Of a DNA stretch of 64,000 nt, positions 1 through 9,919 are shown piece after piece. The notes under the pieces are model-generated. The model made no database searches. It saw only the letters and a program-made list of their open reading frames with translations, and was not told the origin of the DNA. Location of the stretch: assembly GCF_003024605.1 (NCBI RefSeq), contig NZ_PYJQ01000005.1, positions 526,982 to 590,981 of the forward strand. The letters are read 5' to 3'. The DNA comes from Rhizobium sp. JAB6 (lineage in GTDB: Bacteria > Pseudomonadota > Alphaproteobacteria > Rhizobiales > Rhizobiaceae). Made by a program: the position numbers and the translations under genes. Every line of letters starts with the position of its first letter. Within the stretch, counting starts at the first letter, position 1.

Positions 1-96
1 CTTCGCCGCGCGCTCTTTCCGCATGCCGAACCGCCGGCGAGCTGGCGGCCGCCCGTAGCGGATACAACCCAACCTCATCCTATCGCCGCCGAGTAA
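1..96 (+). CDS. C-terminal end of a FUSC-family transporter (partial)
   Basis: An open frame enters from the left edge and ends at TAA 94-96, four bases before the next ATG. Only 31 residues are visible (ending PHPIAAE), too few to identify by themselves. The call rests on context: a DUF1656 protein and a HlyD-type adaptor follow immediately, and in proteobacteria this trio normally accompanies an FUSC inner-membrane exporter of aromatic acids. The rest of the gene lies outside the window. Confidence 0.5.
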   Translation, partial: LRRALFPHAEPPASWRPPVADTTQPHPIAAE

Positions 97-100
97 TATC

Positions 101-310
101 ATGCCCGCAGAATTCGATCTCTATGGCGTCTATATCCCACGCCTTCTCGTTCTCATGCTCGCGCCCCTGTTTGCCGTCATCATCCTTCGGCGCCTGCTCG
201 CGTGGATCGGAGTCTACACTCTGGTCTGGCATCGCGGTCTCTTCGATCTTGCGCTCTACGTCCTGCTGCTCGGCGCCTTCTCCTCAGTCTCTCGTTGGTA
301 CTTCACATGA
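101..310 (+). CDS. DUF1656 small membrane protein (AaeX-like)
   Basis: This 69-residue protein has two hydrophobic helices (about residues 12-30 and 48-62) and starts MPAEFDLYGVY, the usual opening of DUF1656/AaeX proteins. Members sit between the FUSC exporter and the HlyD adaptor in hydroxylated aromatic acid efflux operons; their exact role is unknown, but they are thought to be small inner-membrane accessory subunits. The ATG lies four bases after the upstream stop, and its TGA overlaps the next ATG (ATGA at 307-310), so the three genes are translationally coupled. Length and architecture match the family. Confidence 0.85.
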   Translation: MPAEFDLYGVYIPRLLVLMLAPLFAVIILRRLLAWIGVYTLVWHRGLFDLALYVLLLGAFSSVSRWYFT

Positions 311-1197
311 ACGCGTTAAAACTTATCGGCCGTGTGGCCGTCACACTCATCTTCGTCGTTGCCGCGGTCTATGTCAGCCGTCAGCTCTGGGGCCACTACA
401 TGGATGAACCATGGACACGCGATGCGCGCCTGAGAGCCGATGTCGTCGGCATCGCGCCCGATGTCTCGGGTCTCGTGAGCGAGGTCCTTGTCAAGGACAA
501 CCAGACCGTCAAGAAAGGCGATGTCCTTTTCCGCGTCGATCGCGATCGTTTCGCCATCGCTCTCGAACAGGCGGACGCAGCCCTAGCAAGCAGCAAGGCG
601 GCTCTCGAACAGGCCCAGCGTGAAAGCGCACGGCAGGCGCGGCTCGGCGATGCCGCCTCCCTGCAGCAGAAGGAGCAGGCCCTGACCACCGTCCAGCAGG
701 ACGAAGCGGCCGTTCGTCAGGCAACCGCCAATCGCGAACTCGCCCAGCTCAATCTCGACCGCTCCGAGGTTCGCGCTACCGTCAACGGCACGATTTCGAA
801 CCTCAGCCTGCGTCCGGGCGATTACGTCTCTGCCGGCACTGCGAAGGTCGCGCTGATCGATACAGATTCGCTCCGCGTCGAAGGCTATTTCGAGGAAACC
901 AAACTGCCGCGCATTCATGTCGGCGACGAGGTTTATATCCATCTGATGGGCCAGACGGAAAAGCTGACCGGCCATGTCGAAAGCATCGCTTACGGCATCG
1001 AGGATCGCGAGCGAACCTCCGGCGGCCTGCTAGCCAACATCACGCCGACCTTCAGTTGGGTACGCCTGGCGCAGCGCGTACCGGTGCGCATCGCGCTCGA
1101 CAAGGTTCCCGACGGCACGAAACTGATCGCCGGCCTGACGGCAACCGTCGAGGTGCAGGAGCATGGCCAGGAGAAAATCGCCAGCGCTGCCGAATGA
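307..1197 (+). CDS. HlyD-family periplasmic adaptor subunit
   Basis: The 296-residue product is the membrane-fusion (adaptor) protein of an efflux pump, resembling AaeA. An N-terminal signal anchor (VAVTLIFVVAAVYVSRQLW) is followed by the biotinyl-lipoyl half motif (IAPDVSGLVSEVLVKDNQTV), an alpha-helical hairpin rich in Ala/Gln/Glu and the beta-barrel part (LRVEGYFEETKLPRI). It should link the inner-membrane FUSC protein to an outer-membrane channel. The frame stays open upstream to 202, but the ATG at 307 is preferred because it overlaps the DUF1656 stop and directly precedes the anchor. It is last in the operon and runs towards msrQ. Confidence 0.88.
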   Translation: MNALKLIGRVAVTLIFVVAAVYVSRQLWGHYMDEPWTRDARLRADVVGIAPDVSGLVSEVLVKDNQTVKKGDVLFRVDRDRFAIALEQADAALASSKAALEQAQRESARQARLGDAASLQQKEQALTTVQQDEAAVRQATANRELAQLNLDRSEVRATVNGTISNLSLRPGDYVSAGTAKVALIDTDSLRVEGYFEETKLPRIHVGDEVYIHLMGQTEKLTGHVESIAYGIEDRERTSGGLLANITPTFSWVRLAQRVPVRIALDKVPDGTKLIAGLTATVEVQEHGQEKIASAAE

Positions 1198-1225
1198 TCA
1201 TGGCTCGGTAGGCGGGGCGGCCGCC

Positions 1226-1879
1226 TCAGGCCGCTCTGGAGCTCGACGCCGCGGCAGGTCTGCGCGTCGCCCGGCGTCTCTCCATCATGATCGGCCGATA
1301 GGATCTGTAGAGAATCATTGCGATGAGCAGGCCGATATAGATGAACTGCTCCACCGAAAGTACCTTGGTGGACAGGGCGAAGTGCAGGGCACCGCAGGCG
1401 GCGATGATATAGACGAGGCGATGCAGCCAGATCCATTTCTTGCCGAGCTGCTTGATCGAGAAATTGTTCGAGGTCACGGCCAGCGCCAGCAGCATGACGA
1501 GCCCCGCCATGCCGAACATGATGAACGGCCGCTTCAGCACGTCATCGATCACGGCTTGCACGTCCAGCGCCTGGTCGAGAACCATATAGACCGTCAGATG
1601 CATCAGGGCGTAATAGAAACAGAGCAGGCCGAGCGCGCGGCGATAGCGCAGATAATTCCAGCCGAAGAGATCGCGAAGCGGCGTGACCGCAAGCGTCAGC
1701 AGCAGGAAGCGGATCGCCCACAGGCCCAGGAAGAGTTCGAACGTCTTCACCGCGTCGGCGCCAAGCTGGTCCGTCGCCCCGAGATAGAATTCCCACGCAG
1801 CCGGCAAAAACCCGACGACATAGAGCGCCCAGACGGACGCGGACTGCCAGCGCTTGGGAAGAGCGAAGGAGAGGGCCAT
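1226..1879 (-). CDS. msrQ: MsrQ, heme-binding membrane subunit of the MsrPQ reductase
   Basis: MsrQ is a b-type-heme inner-membrane protein that carries electrons from the cytoplasm or quinone pool to periplasmic MsrP, which repairs oxidised methionines in envelope proteins. The 217-residue sequence has about six hydrophobic helices and the ferric-reductase-like features LRDLFGWNYLRYRRALGL, YALMHLTVY and WLHRLVYI, with histidines placed as heme ligands. Its ATG shares one base with the msrP stop (TGATG at 1877-1881), so the pair is coupled. The Arg/Ala/Ser-rich tail (RRATRRPAAASS) is typical of rhizobial copies. Confidence 0.93.
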   Translation of the reverse strand: MALSFALPKRWQSASVWALYVVGFLPAAWEFYLGATDQLGADAVKTFELFLGLWAIRFLLLTLAVTPLRDLFGWNYLRYRRALGLLCFYYALMHLTVYMVLDQALDVQAVIDDVLKRPFIMFGMAGLVMLLALAVTSNNFSIKQLGKKWIWLHRLVYIIAACGALHFALSTKVLSVEQFIYIGLLIAMILYRSYRPIMMERRRATRRPAAASSSRAA

Positions 1880-2829
1880 CAGAAATTCACCCTGAGATCC
1901 ATGCCGCTATAGAGGCTGGCGACCTGATCGGCGTAGCCGTTGAAGGGCAAGGTGGGGTGGCGGTTGGACCCGAAGAAGCCGCCTTCGCCAATGCGCCGCT
2001 CGGTCGCCTGGCTCCATCGCGGATGATCGACGGCCGGATTGACGTTGGCATAGAAGCCGTATTCCTGGCTGTTGGTCGCCTGCCAGGTATTCAGCGGCTG
2101 CTTGTCTGTCAGCGTGATGCGCACGATCGACTTGATGCCCTTGAAGCCATATTTCCACGGCACGACGAGCCGGATCGGCGCGCCATTCTGGTTCGGCAGG
2201 GTCTCGCCATAGAGGCCGACGGCAAGCAGCGTCAGCGGATTGCGCGCCTCATCCAGGCGCAGTCCCTCGACATAGGGCCAGTTCAGGGATTGCAGGAGGC
2301 CGGACTGCCCCGGCATCTCTTCCGGGCGCACCACGGTCTCGAAGGCCACATATTTGGCGCTGCCCTGTGGTTCCACCTTGTCGAGCAAGGCAGAGAGCTG
2401 GAAACCGTCCCAGGGAATGACCATCGACCAGGCTTCGACGCAGCGCATGCGATAGACGCGCTCTTCCGGCGGAAATTCTTTGATCAGTGCGTCGATATCG
2501 AAGGTGCCGGGCTTGTTGACCATGCCGTCGACCTTGATGGTCCAGGGACGGGGCTTGAACTTGCCGGAGAGGCTGGCCGGATCGGACTTGTCGAGGCCGA
2601 ATTCGTAGAAATTATTGTAGGTGGTGACGTCCTTGATAGGCGTCAGCTTCTCGTTGACCGTATAATTGCTCTTGGTCGCCGTCAGCGCCTCGGCCAACGC
2701 CGCCTTGCCGCCGATCGCCGCCATGCCGATGCCGGCCGCGGCGGCCGTCAGGAACTCGCGGCGCTTCAGATAAATGGAATGGGGTGTAATCTCGGAAGAT
2801 GCGATTTTGGGCGGGCGATAGGCGGCCAT
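1879..2829 (-). CDS. msrP: MsrP, periplasmic protein-methionine-sulfoxide reductase
   Basis: This is the molybdopterin catalytic subunit (316 residues) that reduces methionine sulfoxide in periplasmic proteins. A twin-arginine signal ([14 protein letters not shown], residues 22-35) predicts folded export through Tat. The sulfite-oxidase-like fold is marked by YNNFYEFG (71-78) and by the molybdenum-ligand cysteine C130 in [10 protein letters not shown]. It is followed and overlapped by msrQ, its electron donor. It diverges from ilvD across a 339-base region that must hold both promoters. Length and motifs fit the YedY/MsrP family well. Confidence 0.94.
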   Translation of the reverse strand: MAAYRPPKIASSEITPHSIYLKRREFLTAAAAGIGMAAIGGKAALAEALTATKSNYTVNEKLTPIKDVTTYNNFYEFGLDKSDPASLSGKFKPRPWTIKVDGMVNKPGTFDIDALIKEFPPEERVYRMRCVEAWSMVIPWDGFQLSALLDKVEPQGSAKYVAFETVVRPEEMPGQSGLLQSLNWPYVEGLRLDEARNPLTLLAVGLYGETLPNQNGAPIRLVVPWKYGFKGIKSIVRITLTDKQPLNTWQATNSQEYGFYANVNPAVDHPRWSQATERRIGEGGFFGSNRHPTLPFNGYADQVASLYSGMDLRVNF

Positions 2830-3168
2830 GGAACTATTCCTCTATGCGATAGCAGCTTCGATATGAGCGATACGCAACGGACACGGGTTTTGTTACACTC
2901 TTAGGCCGGCATTTCTTTGGAAGTGAAAGCAACTTTTTGTGTGCGCTTGTGATCGGGCCGTTTCGTTCCCAACTTTGGTCGAGCGACTTGTTTGCCCGGA
3001 TGCGGCTCTTGCCCGGCAGCGTACCGGATTCGCTTGAGTTGATAGTGACAGTATCGCACGATTGGATTAGGACAATTCCAAAAAGCGGAGTTGCCGGCGC
3101 CCCTTTGGCCCGAAACCTTTGGCCCATGCCCGGCGCCGTACAAATTCCAGGATGACGAGGAAGACACC
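2830..3168. other. Divergent intergenic region msrP / ilvD
   Basis: This 339-base gene-free stretch separates two divergently transcribed genes. I see an ilvD ribosome-binding site (GAGGAAG near 3157-3163) but no convincing riboswitch, T-box or clear palindromic operator. Short frames here lack credible starts or domains. Confidence 0.4.
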
Positions 3169-5007
3169 ATGCCAGCTTATCGTTCCAGAACCACCACCCA
3201 CGGCCGCAACATGGCCGGCGCGCGCGGCCTTTGGCGCGCGACGGGTATGAAGGACAGCGATTTCGGCAAGCCAATCATTGCGGTGGTCAATTCCTTCACC
3301 CAGTTCGTGCCCGGTCACGTCCACCTCAAGGATCTCGGCCAGCTGGTCGCGCGGGAAATCGAGGCGGCCGGCGGTGTTGCCAAGGAGTTTAACACCATCG
3401 CCGTCGATGACGGCATCGCCATGGGCCATGACGGCATGCTCTATTCGCTGCCGTCGCGCGAGCTGATCGCCGACAGCGTCGAATATATGGTCAATGCCCA
3501 TTGCGCCGACGCCATGGTCTGCATCTCCAACTGCGACAAGATCACTCCCGGCATGCTCATGGCCGCGCTGCGCCTGAACATCCCGGCAGTCTTCGTGTCC
3601 GGCGGCCCGATGGAGGCCGGCAAGGTCGTGCTGCATGGCAAGAAGCATGCGCTCGATCTGGTCGATGCCATGGTTGCCGCCGCCGACGACAAGATCAGCG
3701 ATGAAGACGTCCAGGTCATCGAGCGCTCGGCCTGTCCGACTTGCGGCTCATGCTCGGGCATGTTCACCGCCAATTCCATGAATTGCCTGACCGAAGCTCT
3801 CGGCCTGTCGCTGCCGGGCAACGGCTCGACGCTCGCGACCCACGCCGACCGCAAGCGCCTCTTCGTCGAAGCCGGTCATCTGATCGTCGATCTCGCCCGC
3901 CGTTATTACGAGCAGGAGGATTCCTCCATCCTGCCGCGTTCGGTCGCTTCCAAGCAGGCGTTCGAGAATGCCATGGCGCTCGACATCGCCATGGGCGGCT
4001 CGACCAACACGGTTCTGCACATCCTGGCAGCCGCGCATGAAGGCGAAGTCGATTTCACCATGGCCGACATCGACGCGCTGTCGCGCCGCGTGCCGTGCCT
4101 CTCTAAGGTCGCGCCGGCCAAGAGCGACGTACACATGGAAGACGTACACCGCGCCGGCGGCATCATGTCGATCCTCGGCGAGCTCGACAAGGGCGGTCTC
4201 ATCAACCGCGATTGCCCGACCGTGCATTCCGAAACCATCGGCGACGCCATCGACCGCTGGGACATCACCCGCACCAACAGCGAAAGCGTGCGCGAATTCT
4301 TCCGCGCGGCTCCGGGCGGCATTCCGACCCAGGTTGCCTTCAGCCAGAATGCCCGCTGGGAAGAACTCGATACCGACCGCGAAAACGGCGTCATCCGCTC
4401 CGTCGAGCATCCCTTCTCCAAGGATGGCGGCCTTGCCGTCCTCAAGGGCAATCTGGCGCTCGATGGCTGCATCGTGAAAACGGCCGGCGTAGATGAATCG
4501 ATCCTGAAATTCTCCGGCCCGGCAAGGGTCTTTGAAAGCCAGGACGCATCCGTCAAGGCGATCCTCAGCAACGAGATCAAGGCCGGCGACGTCGTCGTCA
4601 TCCGCTACGAAGGCCCGAAGGGCGGCCCGGGCATGCAGGAAATGCTGTATCCGACGAGCTATCTGAAGTCGAAGGGCCTCGGCAAGGCCTGCGCGCTGAT
4701 CACCGACGGCCGCTTCTCCGGCGGCACCTCGGGCCTGTCGATCGGTCACGTTTCTCCGGAAGCAGCCAATGGCGGTACGATCGGCCTGGTGCGCGAAGGC
4801 GACATGATCGACATCGACATTCCGAACCGCACCATCAGCCTACGCGTCGATGACAAGGAGCTTGCCGCTCGCCGCGAAGCCCAGAACGTTAGGGGTTGGC
4901 ATCCGGCCGAAGTGCGCAAGCGCAACGTCACTACGGCCTTGAAGGCCTATGCCGCTTTTGCGACCAGTGCGGACCGCGGTGCCGTTCGCGATCTGGGTGG
5001 AAAATAA
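3169..5007 (+). CDS. ilvD: Dihydroxy-acid dehydratase
   Basis: IlvD removes water from 2,3-dihydroxy-isovalerate or -methylvalerate, the third common step of valine, leucine and isoleucine synthesis. The 612-residue protein carries the iron-sulfur cysteines in [12 protein letters not shown] (around residue 122) and [10 protein letters not shown] (around 191-200), plus the C-terminal [14 protein letters not shown] motif. The start at 3169 gives the standard N-terminus [20 protein letters not shown] with GAGGA just upstream; the open frame extends to 3091, but that part has no family match. Transcription likely ends at the strong hairpin 5058-5095. ilvA, the isoleucine entry enzyme, lies elsewhere at 27 kb. 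Confidence 0.97.
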   Translation: MPAYRSRTTTHGRNMAGARGLWRATGMKDSDFGKPIIAVVNSFTQFVPGHVHLKDLGQLVAREIEAAGGVAKEFNTIAVDDGIAMGHDGMLYSLPSRELIADSVEYMVNAHCADAMVCISNCDKITPGMLMAALRLNIPAVFVSGGPMEAGKVVLHGKKHALDLVDAMVAAADDKISDEDVQVIERSACPTCGSCSGMFTANSMNCLTEALGLSLPGNGSTLATHADRKRLFVEAGHLIVDLARRYYEQEDSSILPRSVASKQAFENAMALDIAMGGSTNTVLHILAAAHEGEVDFTMADIDALSRRVPCLSKVAPAKSDVHMEDVHRAGGIMSILGELDKGGLINRDCPTVHSETIGDAIDRWDITRTNSESVREFFRAAPGGIPTQVAFSQNARWEELDTDRENGVIRSVEHPFSKDGGLAVLKGNLALDGCIVKTAGVDESILKFSGPARVFESQDASVKAILSNEIKAGDVVVIRYEGPKGGPGMQEMLYPTSYLKSKGLGKACALITDGRFSGGTSGLSIGHVSPEAANGGTIGLVREGDMIDIDIPNRTISLRVDDKELAARREAQNVRGWHPAEVRKRNVTTALKAYAAFATSADRGAVRDLGGK

Positions 5008-5057
5008 CAAGCCCCTTCGCCCGTCCTGAGTTCATCGAAGCGCGGGGAGAAGCTGTG

Positions 5058-5095
5058 AGCCGTATCTCGCCCTTGGCGGGCGAGATACGGCTTTC
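5058..5095. terminator. Bidirectional terminator between ilvD and the LprI-like gene
   Basis: A perfect 15-bp stem (AGCCGTATCTCGCCC paired with its complement at 5078-5092, loop of five bases) lies between two convergent genes, with CTTTC following on the plus strand. Its position fits termination of both transcripts. Confidence 0.7.
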
Positions 5096-5111
5096 GCATT
5101 CGCGGCACTTC

Positions 5112-5459
5112 TTACAGCGGCCGATTGATCTGCTTGTAGGCGTCGTTCAGCTCTTTTTGCCGCTCCTGATAGGATGAGGTCAGGCACGCAACATCGGCGC
5201 CGCAGGCCTGCCGCTTCTTCAGCCATTCGGTCTGCTGGTCCTGCATCGTGCCGCGCGCACCCATGGCGAGAAGCCCGGAAAGCAGGTCGAAGGTTGTCAC
5301 CATCCTCACGTCGGCATCGTTGAGAGCCCGCACATCGCAGATCGTTTTCTCGTCCGGCTTCAGGTTCTGTGCCTCGCAATCGAAGCTGGCGGCGTGCGAG
5401 GCACCGGCCATTCCTAGCGAGACGAGGAAAGTGGCGGCGGCAAGATGGATCGATCGCAT
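5112..5459 (-). CDS. LprI/DUF1311-family secreted protein
   Basis: The 115-residue protein starts with a signal peptide (MRSIHLAAATFLVSLGMA, cleavage probably after SHA) and has the lysozyme-inhibitor LprI-N/DUF1311 layout: FDCEAQNLKPDEKTIC, LNDADVRM and a C-terminal WLKKRQACG...CLTSSYQERQKEL block with paired cysteines. It probably acts in the periplasm; family members are thought to inhibit lysozyme or bind peptidoglycan, but the function here is inferred. The frame is open upstream to 5549, yet the ATG at 5459 directly begins the signal peptide and is preferred. Confidence 0.75.
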   Translation of the reverse strand: MRSIHLAAATFLVSLGMAGASHAASFDCEAQNLKPDEKTICDVRALNDADVRMVTTFDLLSGLLAMGARGTMQDQQTEWLKKRQACGADVACLTSSYQERQKELNDAYKQINRPL

Positions 5460-5633
5460 ATGTGGCTCCCTTTGACGATTCCAAACGCGAAATGCATCAC
5501 AGCATGTTTTTGTTCGGCGAGCCTGTTTTTTATCGCCGCCAACTTCCATTTATACTTCATGGTTCCGCCCTCTTTTCTTTCTAGCGTCGGACGCTACAAC
5601 GTTGTTTAAAGAGCATTAAAAAGGGAAATTTCC

Positions 5634-7037
5634 ATGCATGTCCTCCTGGAGCGCGCTGCCGTTTCGATGATTGCCCTCGTCATGGCGATGTCGCTTTCCG
5701 CTGAGGCTCAAACGGCGAAGACGCTGCCGCAGAGCCAGACGCAGATGCAGCTTTCCTTCGCGCCGCTGGTCAAGCAGACGGCCGGCGCCGTGGTGAACGT
5801 CTATGCCGAGCGTGTGGTTCAGCGTCAGTCCCCCTTTGCCGGCGATCCCTTCTTCGAGCAGTTTTTCGGCCAGCGCATGCCGAATCGTACCGAGAAGCAA
5901 TCGTCGCTGGGCTCAGGCGTCATCGTGGAGGCGAATGGCACCGTCATCACCAACAACCACGTCGTTGACGGCGCTGACGACATCAAGATCGCGCTCTCGG
6001 ACGGCCGCGAGTTCCCCTGCAAGGTGGTTTTGAAGGACGATCGCGTCGATCTCGCCGTCCTCAAGATCCAGTCGAAGAGCGAGACTTTCCCGGTTCTGCC
6101 GCTCGGCAATTCCGACGGCATCGAAGTCGGCGATCTCGTGCTCGCGATCGGCAATCCCTTCGGCGTCGGCCAGACGGTGACGAGCGGTATCGTCTCGGCG
6201 CTTGCCCGCAATCAGGTGAAGAACGAGGTCGGCTTCTTCATTCAGACCGATGCTTCGATCAATCCGGGCAATTCCGGGGGCGCGCTCGTCAACATGGCCG
6301 GCGAGCTGATCGGATTGAATACGGCGATCTTCTCCCAGGGCGGCGGCTCCAACGGTATCGGCTTCGCCATTCCCGCCAATCTGGTCAAGGTCTTCCTCGC
6401 CGCCGCCGACCGCGGCGACAAGGCGTTCGAGCGCCCCTATATCGGCGCTACTTTCGAGCCGGTGACATCGGATGTCGCCGAAGCGCTCGGGCTGGACAAG
6501 GTTCGCGGCGCGCTGGTGACCAAGGTCGTCGATGGCGGCCCAGCAGCCAAGGCCGGCCTGAAGCCCGGCGAAGTGATCACTGCGCTGAACAATATCTCGA
6601 TCGAGCATCCGGATGCGCTCGGATATCGTCTGACGACGGCCGGTCTTGGCGCGACCGTCTCATTGACTGTTCTCGATAACGGCAAGGAGCATCAGGCCAC
6701 GATGACACTTGCCGCAGCGCCCGAATCCACGCCGCGCGACGAGCGGGTGATCGAAGGCAACAATCCCTTCTCCGGCGCGACCGTTGCCAATCTCTCGCCG
6801 CGCGTTGCCGACGATCTGCATATGCCGCCGGATTCCACAGGCGTGGTCATCGAAAGCTTGAAACCGAATTCGCCGGCCGACCGGCTTGGATTTGCCGCTC
6901 GTGATATCGTCATTTCCATCAACGGGGTGGCGATCAACACGACGGAAATCCTTCAGAAGGCCGTTGCCTCCAATCCTAGCTTCTGGCGCGTCGAGATCGA
7001 GCGTGACGGCCAGCGTATCAGGCAATTCTTCCGATGA
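5634..7037 (+). CDS. Do-family (DegP/DegQ) periplasmic serine protease
   Basis: This 467-residue trypsin-like protease/chaperone degrades or refolds damaged envelope proteins. A signal peptide (cleavage near SAEA, residue 25) precedes the catalytic domain with H109 (TNNHVVDGA), D139 (RVDLAVLKI) and S214 (NPGNSGGALVN), followed by two PDZ domains (about 262-350 and 375-460). Rhizobia carry several Do proteases, so the exact paralog name is left open. Its TGA overlaps the ATG of rarA (ATGA, 7034-7037), giving translational coupling of an envelope protease with a DNA-maintenance ATPase, an arrangement also common in relatives. Confidence 0.93.
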   Translation: MHVLLERAAVSMIALVMAMSLSAEAQTAKTLPQSQTQMQLSFAPLVKQTAGAVVNVYAERVVQRQSPFAGDPFFEQFFGQRMPNRTEKQSSLGSGVIVEANGTVITNNHVVDGADDIKIALSDGREFPCKVVLKDDRVDLAVLKIQSKSETFPVLPLGNSDGIEVGDLVLAIGNPFGVGQTVTSGIVSALARNQVKNEVGFFIQTDASINPGNSGGALVNMAGELIGLNTAIFSQGGGSNGIGFAIPANLVKVFLAAADRGDKAFERPYIGATFEPVTSDVAEALGLDKVRGALVTKVVDGGPAAKAGLKPGEVITALNNISIEHPDALGYRLTTAGLGATVSLTVLDNGKEHQATMTLAAAPESTPRDERVIEGNNPFSGATVANLSPRVADDLHMPPDSTGVVIESLKPNSPADRLGFAARDIVISINGVAINTTEILQKAVASNPSFWRVEIERDGQRIRQFFR

Positions 7038-8350
7038 GCGATGATCTGTTTGCACCGCGGGTACCGGAAGAGGTCGCCAACAAGCGGCCTCTGGCCGATC
7101 GCCTGCGGCCGCAAACATTGGCCGAAGTCACCGGCCAGGAACATCTGACCGGCGAGGACGGCGTGCTGCGCCGGATGATCGAGGCGGGTTCGCTGGGATC
7201 GATGATCTTCTGGGGACCGCCCGGAACCGGCAAGACGACGGTAGCAAGGCTGCTTTCGGGCGAGGCGGGTCTCGCCTTCGAGCAGATTTCCGCGATCTTC
7301 TCCGGCGTCGCCGATCTGAAGAAGGTGTTCGAGGCGGCAAGGCTGCGCCGCATGGATGGCCGCCAGACCCTGCTGTTCGTCGACGAGATCCATCGCTTCA
7401 ATCGCGCCCAGCAGGATAGCTTCCTGCCTGTCATGGAAGACGGCACCGTCATTCTGGTTGGCGCAACCACGGAAAATCCATCCTTCGAGCTCAACGCCGC
7501 TCTTCTTTCCCGCGCGCGTGTCCTGACGTTCCGCTCGCATGACGAGGAAAGCCTGGAAGAGCTGCTGCGGCGGGCCGAAACGGTGGAAGGCAAACCGCTG
7601 CCGCTGACGGAGGATGCCCGAGCCAGCCTGATCCGCATGGCCGATGGCGATGGCCGCTCGGTACTGACGCTGGCGGAAGAAGTCTGGCGAGCCGCACGCA
7701 AGGACGAGCTTTTCGATCCCGATATGCTGGTCAAGATCGTCCAGCGACGCGCCCCGGTCTATGACAAGGCGCAGGATGGCCATTACAATCTGATTTCGGC
7801 CCTGCATAAGTCGGTTCGCGGCTCCGACCCGGATGCTGCGCTCTATTATCTCGCCCGTATGTTCGATGCCGGCGAAGATCCGCTCTATCTCGGACGTCGG
7901 CTGGTGCGCATGGCGGTGGAGGATATCGGGCTTGCCGATCCGCAGGCTCTCGTCATCTGCAATGCCGCCAAGGACGCCTATGATTATCTGGGCTCGCCGG
8001 AAGGGGAATTGGCGCTGGCGCAGGCCTGCGTCTATCTCGCGACCGCACCGAAATCGAATGCCGTCTATACGGCTTTCAAGGCCGCGACCCAGGCCGCCAA
8101 ACAGAACGGTTCGCTGCTGCCGCCGAAGCACATCCTCAATGCGCCGACGAAACTGATGCGCACCGAAGGCTATGGTGACGGCTATCGCTACGATCACGAC
8201 GAGCCGGACGCCTTTTCGGGCCAGAATTACTTCCCGGAAAAGATGGGCCGCCAGACCTTCTACGATCCGCCGGAGCGTGGGTTCGAGCGGGAGATCCGCA
8301 AGCGGCTGGATTGGTGGGCGAAGCTGCGCAAGGAGCGCGGCGAACGCTAG
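7034..8350 (+). CDS. rarA: Replication-associated recombination protein A (MgsA/RarA)
   Basis: RarA is a homotetrameric AAA+ ATPase that works at stalled replication forks. The 438-residue protein has Walker A GPPGTGKTT (61-69), Walker B LLFVDEIHRF (DE at 117-118), sensor ATTENPSFE, and the C-terminal MgsA region (AVEDIGLADP, YLGSPEGELALAQA, PPKHILNAPT). The start overlaps the preceding protease stop, and the N-terminus MSDDLFAPR fits family members. It converges on the DUF1883 gene with only nine bases between, so no separate terminator is visible. Confidence 0.96.
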   Translation: MSDDLFAPRVPEEVANKRPLADRLRPQTLAEVTGQEHLTGEDGVLRRMIEAGSLGSMIFWGPPGTGKTTVARLLSGEAGLAFEQISAIFSGVADLKKVFEAARLRRMDGRQTLLFVDEIHRFNRAQQDSFLPVMEDGTVILVGATTENPSFELNAALLSRARVLTFRSHDEESLEELLRRAETVEGKPLPLTEDARASLIRMADGDGRSVLTLAEEVWRAARKDELFDPDMLVKIVQRRAPVYDKAQDGHYNLISALHKSVRGSDPDAALYYLARMFDAGEDPLYLGRRLVRMAVEDIGLADPQALVICNAAKDAYDYLGSPEGELALAQACVYLATAPKSNAVYTAFKAATQAAKQNGSLLPPKHILNAPTKLMRTEGYGDGYRYDHDEPDAFSGQNYFPEKMGRQTFYDPPERGFEREIRKRLDWWAKLRKERGER

Positions 8351-8359
8351 GATCCGGTA

Positions 8360-8692
8360 TCACCGCCCAGCGGCGGTTTCCTGCAGAGCCTTCTGCATTC
8401 GCGGAACAGTTGCATTGTCGACGATTTTCACGCTCGACTCAGCTAGTCCGTTATGGCCTTCCATATCGACGACGAGATGCCAGTGGCCCGATTCGGGAAT
8501 AGTGAGCCGGATCGGCGATTTCTTGGCGACACCGCCAAGAAATTGATGCTTTAGGGTTTCCGTGAAGCGCTGGAAGTTCGAACTGTTCATCAGCCTGACA
8601 TTGGCGACGGCTGAAAGTGTAATTTCGATCACCGTTCCGGCGCGCTGTTCCTTAAGATCGTAGTGGCTGTAGCGGAAGGCAGGCTTCGACAT
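8360..8692 (-). CDS. DUF1883 domain protein
   Basis: A soluble 110-residue protein with the DUF1883 pattern: N-terminal YSHYDLKEQRAGTVIEITLSAVANVRLM, a central tyrosine-poor loop and the block GHWHLVVDMEGHNGLAESSVKI. No signal peptide or membrane segment is seen. In larger family members this domain is joined to TIR-like domains, but here it stands alone, so no function can be assigned. It is monocistronic and convergent with rarA. Confidence 0.8.
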   Translation of the reverse strand: MSKPAFRYSHYDLKEQRAGTVIEITLSAVANVRLMNSSNFQRFTETLKHQFLGGVAKKSPIRLTIPESGHWHLVVDMEGHNGLAESSVKIVDNATVPRMQKALQETAAGR

Positions 8693-8902
8693 GGCTTTCT
8701 GCTCTTTGGATATCTGGCCGAAAGCTTACCTGAGGACGGTTAAGGAAGCGTTCGGCGAGATACTGCCGAAGGCCGGCCAAGAGCAAATTCAGTGCAGGTT
8801 TGACGGGGCGGGGCAAAGCGCCCAGCACCGATTTCCTTCGGTAGCAGGCTGGTGAACCGCTGCCGGAGGGTCGAAAATCCGCTTGAGATCGCCGTAGCCG
8901 TC

Positions 8903-9919
8903 CTAGCCGATCGCCTGCTGGTTCTTGCGGTCGAGTTGCGTCACCAGCGCCAGAATGGTCGCCGAGACCGGCGTCGGTACGTTGATGAGCTTCCCGAGTG
9001 AGACGATGACGCCGACCAGGGGCGTTATTTCCAGTGCCTTACCGGCAAGCAGATCCTGCAGCATCGAGGTCCGCACGGGTCCAATCTGCCGGGAACGCTC
9101 AAGACGCTCCTCAATCGACATGGTGATTTGCGATCCCAATGCTTCGGCGACCGCTTTCACCTCGCTCATCACCTGGCCGACCATGGCGGCCAGCGCCGGG
9201 TCCTCCATGATATCGGACATCAATCCGCGCGTCAGCGCACTGATCGGATTGAAGGCTGCATTGCCCATCAGCTTGTTCCAGATATCGTCACGGATGCGCG
9301 GGGAAATGGAGACGTTGATGTCAGCTTGCTGCAATAGCGCCGCAATAGCTTCGATATCGGCCGTCGTTTCGCCGGAAGGCTCGCCAAGGATAAAGCGCCC
9401 GCTATTGCTGAGCCTGATCTCGCCGGGTGCAACGACCTCCGCGCTCTGATAGGCGACACAGCCGATGACGCGTTCCGGTCCGATCAGGCGCCAGAGATCA
9501 CCGTTCGGATCAAGTTCTTCTATCTGGCGTTCCGCGTACCCGCTTTGACGATCCCGGTGAAAATACCACCATGGGACGCCGTTGAGGATCATGACGACGC
9601 GCGTGCCGGAATGCAGCAGTTTCGCAATGCCTGGAGCAGCTGCGCCAAGCTGATGACCTTTCAGGCCGGTGATTATGAGATCCTGCGGTGGCAGCTCGCC
9701 TGCATCGGAAGTTGCCGTCATCTGCGTAACGAGGGGGCTCTCCGTATCCGCTTCCCATAGGCTTATGCCGCCAGCGCGAATGGCCTCCAGATGGGCTCCA
9801 CGTGCCACGACGGAAATCTTGGTCTGGCTCTCGTCGGAGGAGGCGAGCTTGGCCGCGATTGCGCCGCCGAGGGCGCCGGCGCCACAGACACAGATGTTCT
9901 TGAAGCGGAAGGGTGTCAT
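8903..9919 (-). CDS. 2-dehydropantoate 2-reductase (ketopantoate reductase) family
   Basis: The protein (338 residues) has an N-terminal Rossmann motif GAGALGGAIAAKL for NADPH, the loop GLKGHQLGAAAPGIAKLL, and the C-terminal helical domain with NKLMGNAAFNPISALTRG, where the lysine and asparagine match PanE catalytic positions. PanE reduces ketopantoate in pantothenate synthesis, but family paralogs act on other 2-keto acids; no other coenzyme A gene is nearby, so the substrate is unclear. The ATG at 9919 is chosen over 9946 because GGAG lies nine bases upstream on the minus strand. Confidence 0.85.
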   Translation of the reverse strand: MTPFRFKNICVCGAGALGGAIAAKLASSDESQTKISVVARGAHLEAIRAGGISLWEADTESPLVTQMTATSDAGELPPQDLIITGLKGHQLGAAAPGIAKLLHSGTRVVMILNGVPWWYFHRDRQSGYAERQIEELDPNGDLWRLIGPERVIGCVAYQSAEVVAPGEIRLSNSGRFILGEPSGETTADIEAIAALLQQADINVSISPRIRDDIWNKLMGNAAFNPISALTRGLMSDIMEDPALAAMVGQVMSEVKAVAEALGSQITMSIEERLERSRQIGPVRTSMLQDLLAGKALEITPLVGVIVSLGKLINVPTPVSATILALVTQLDRKNQQAIG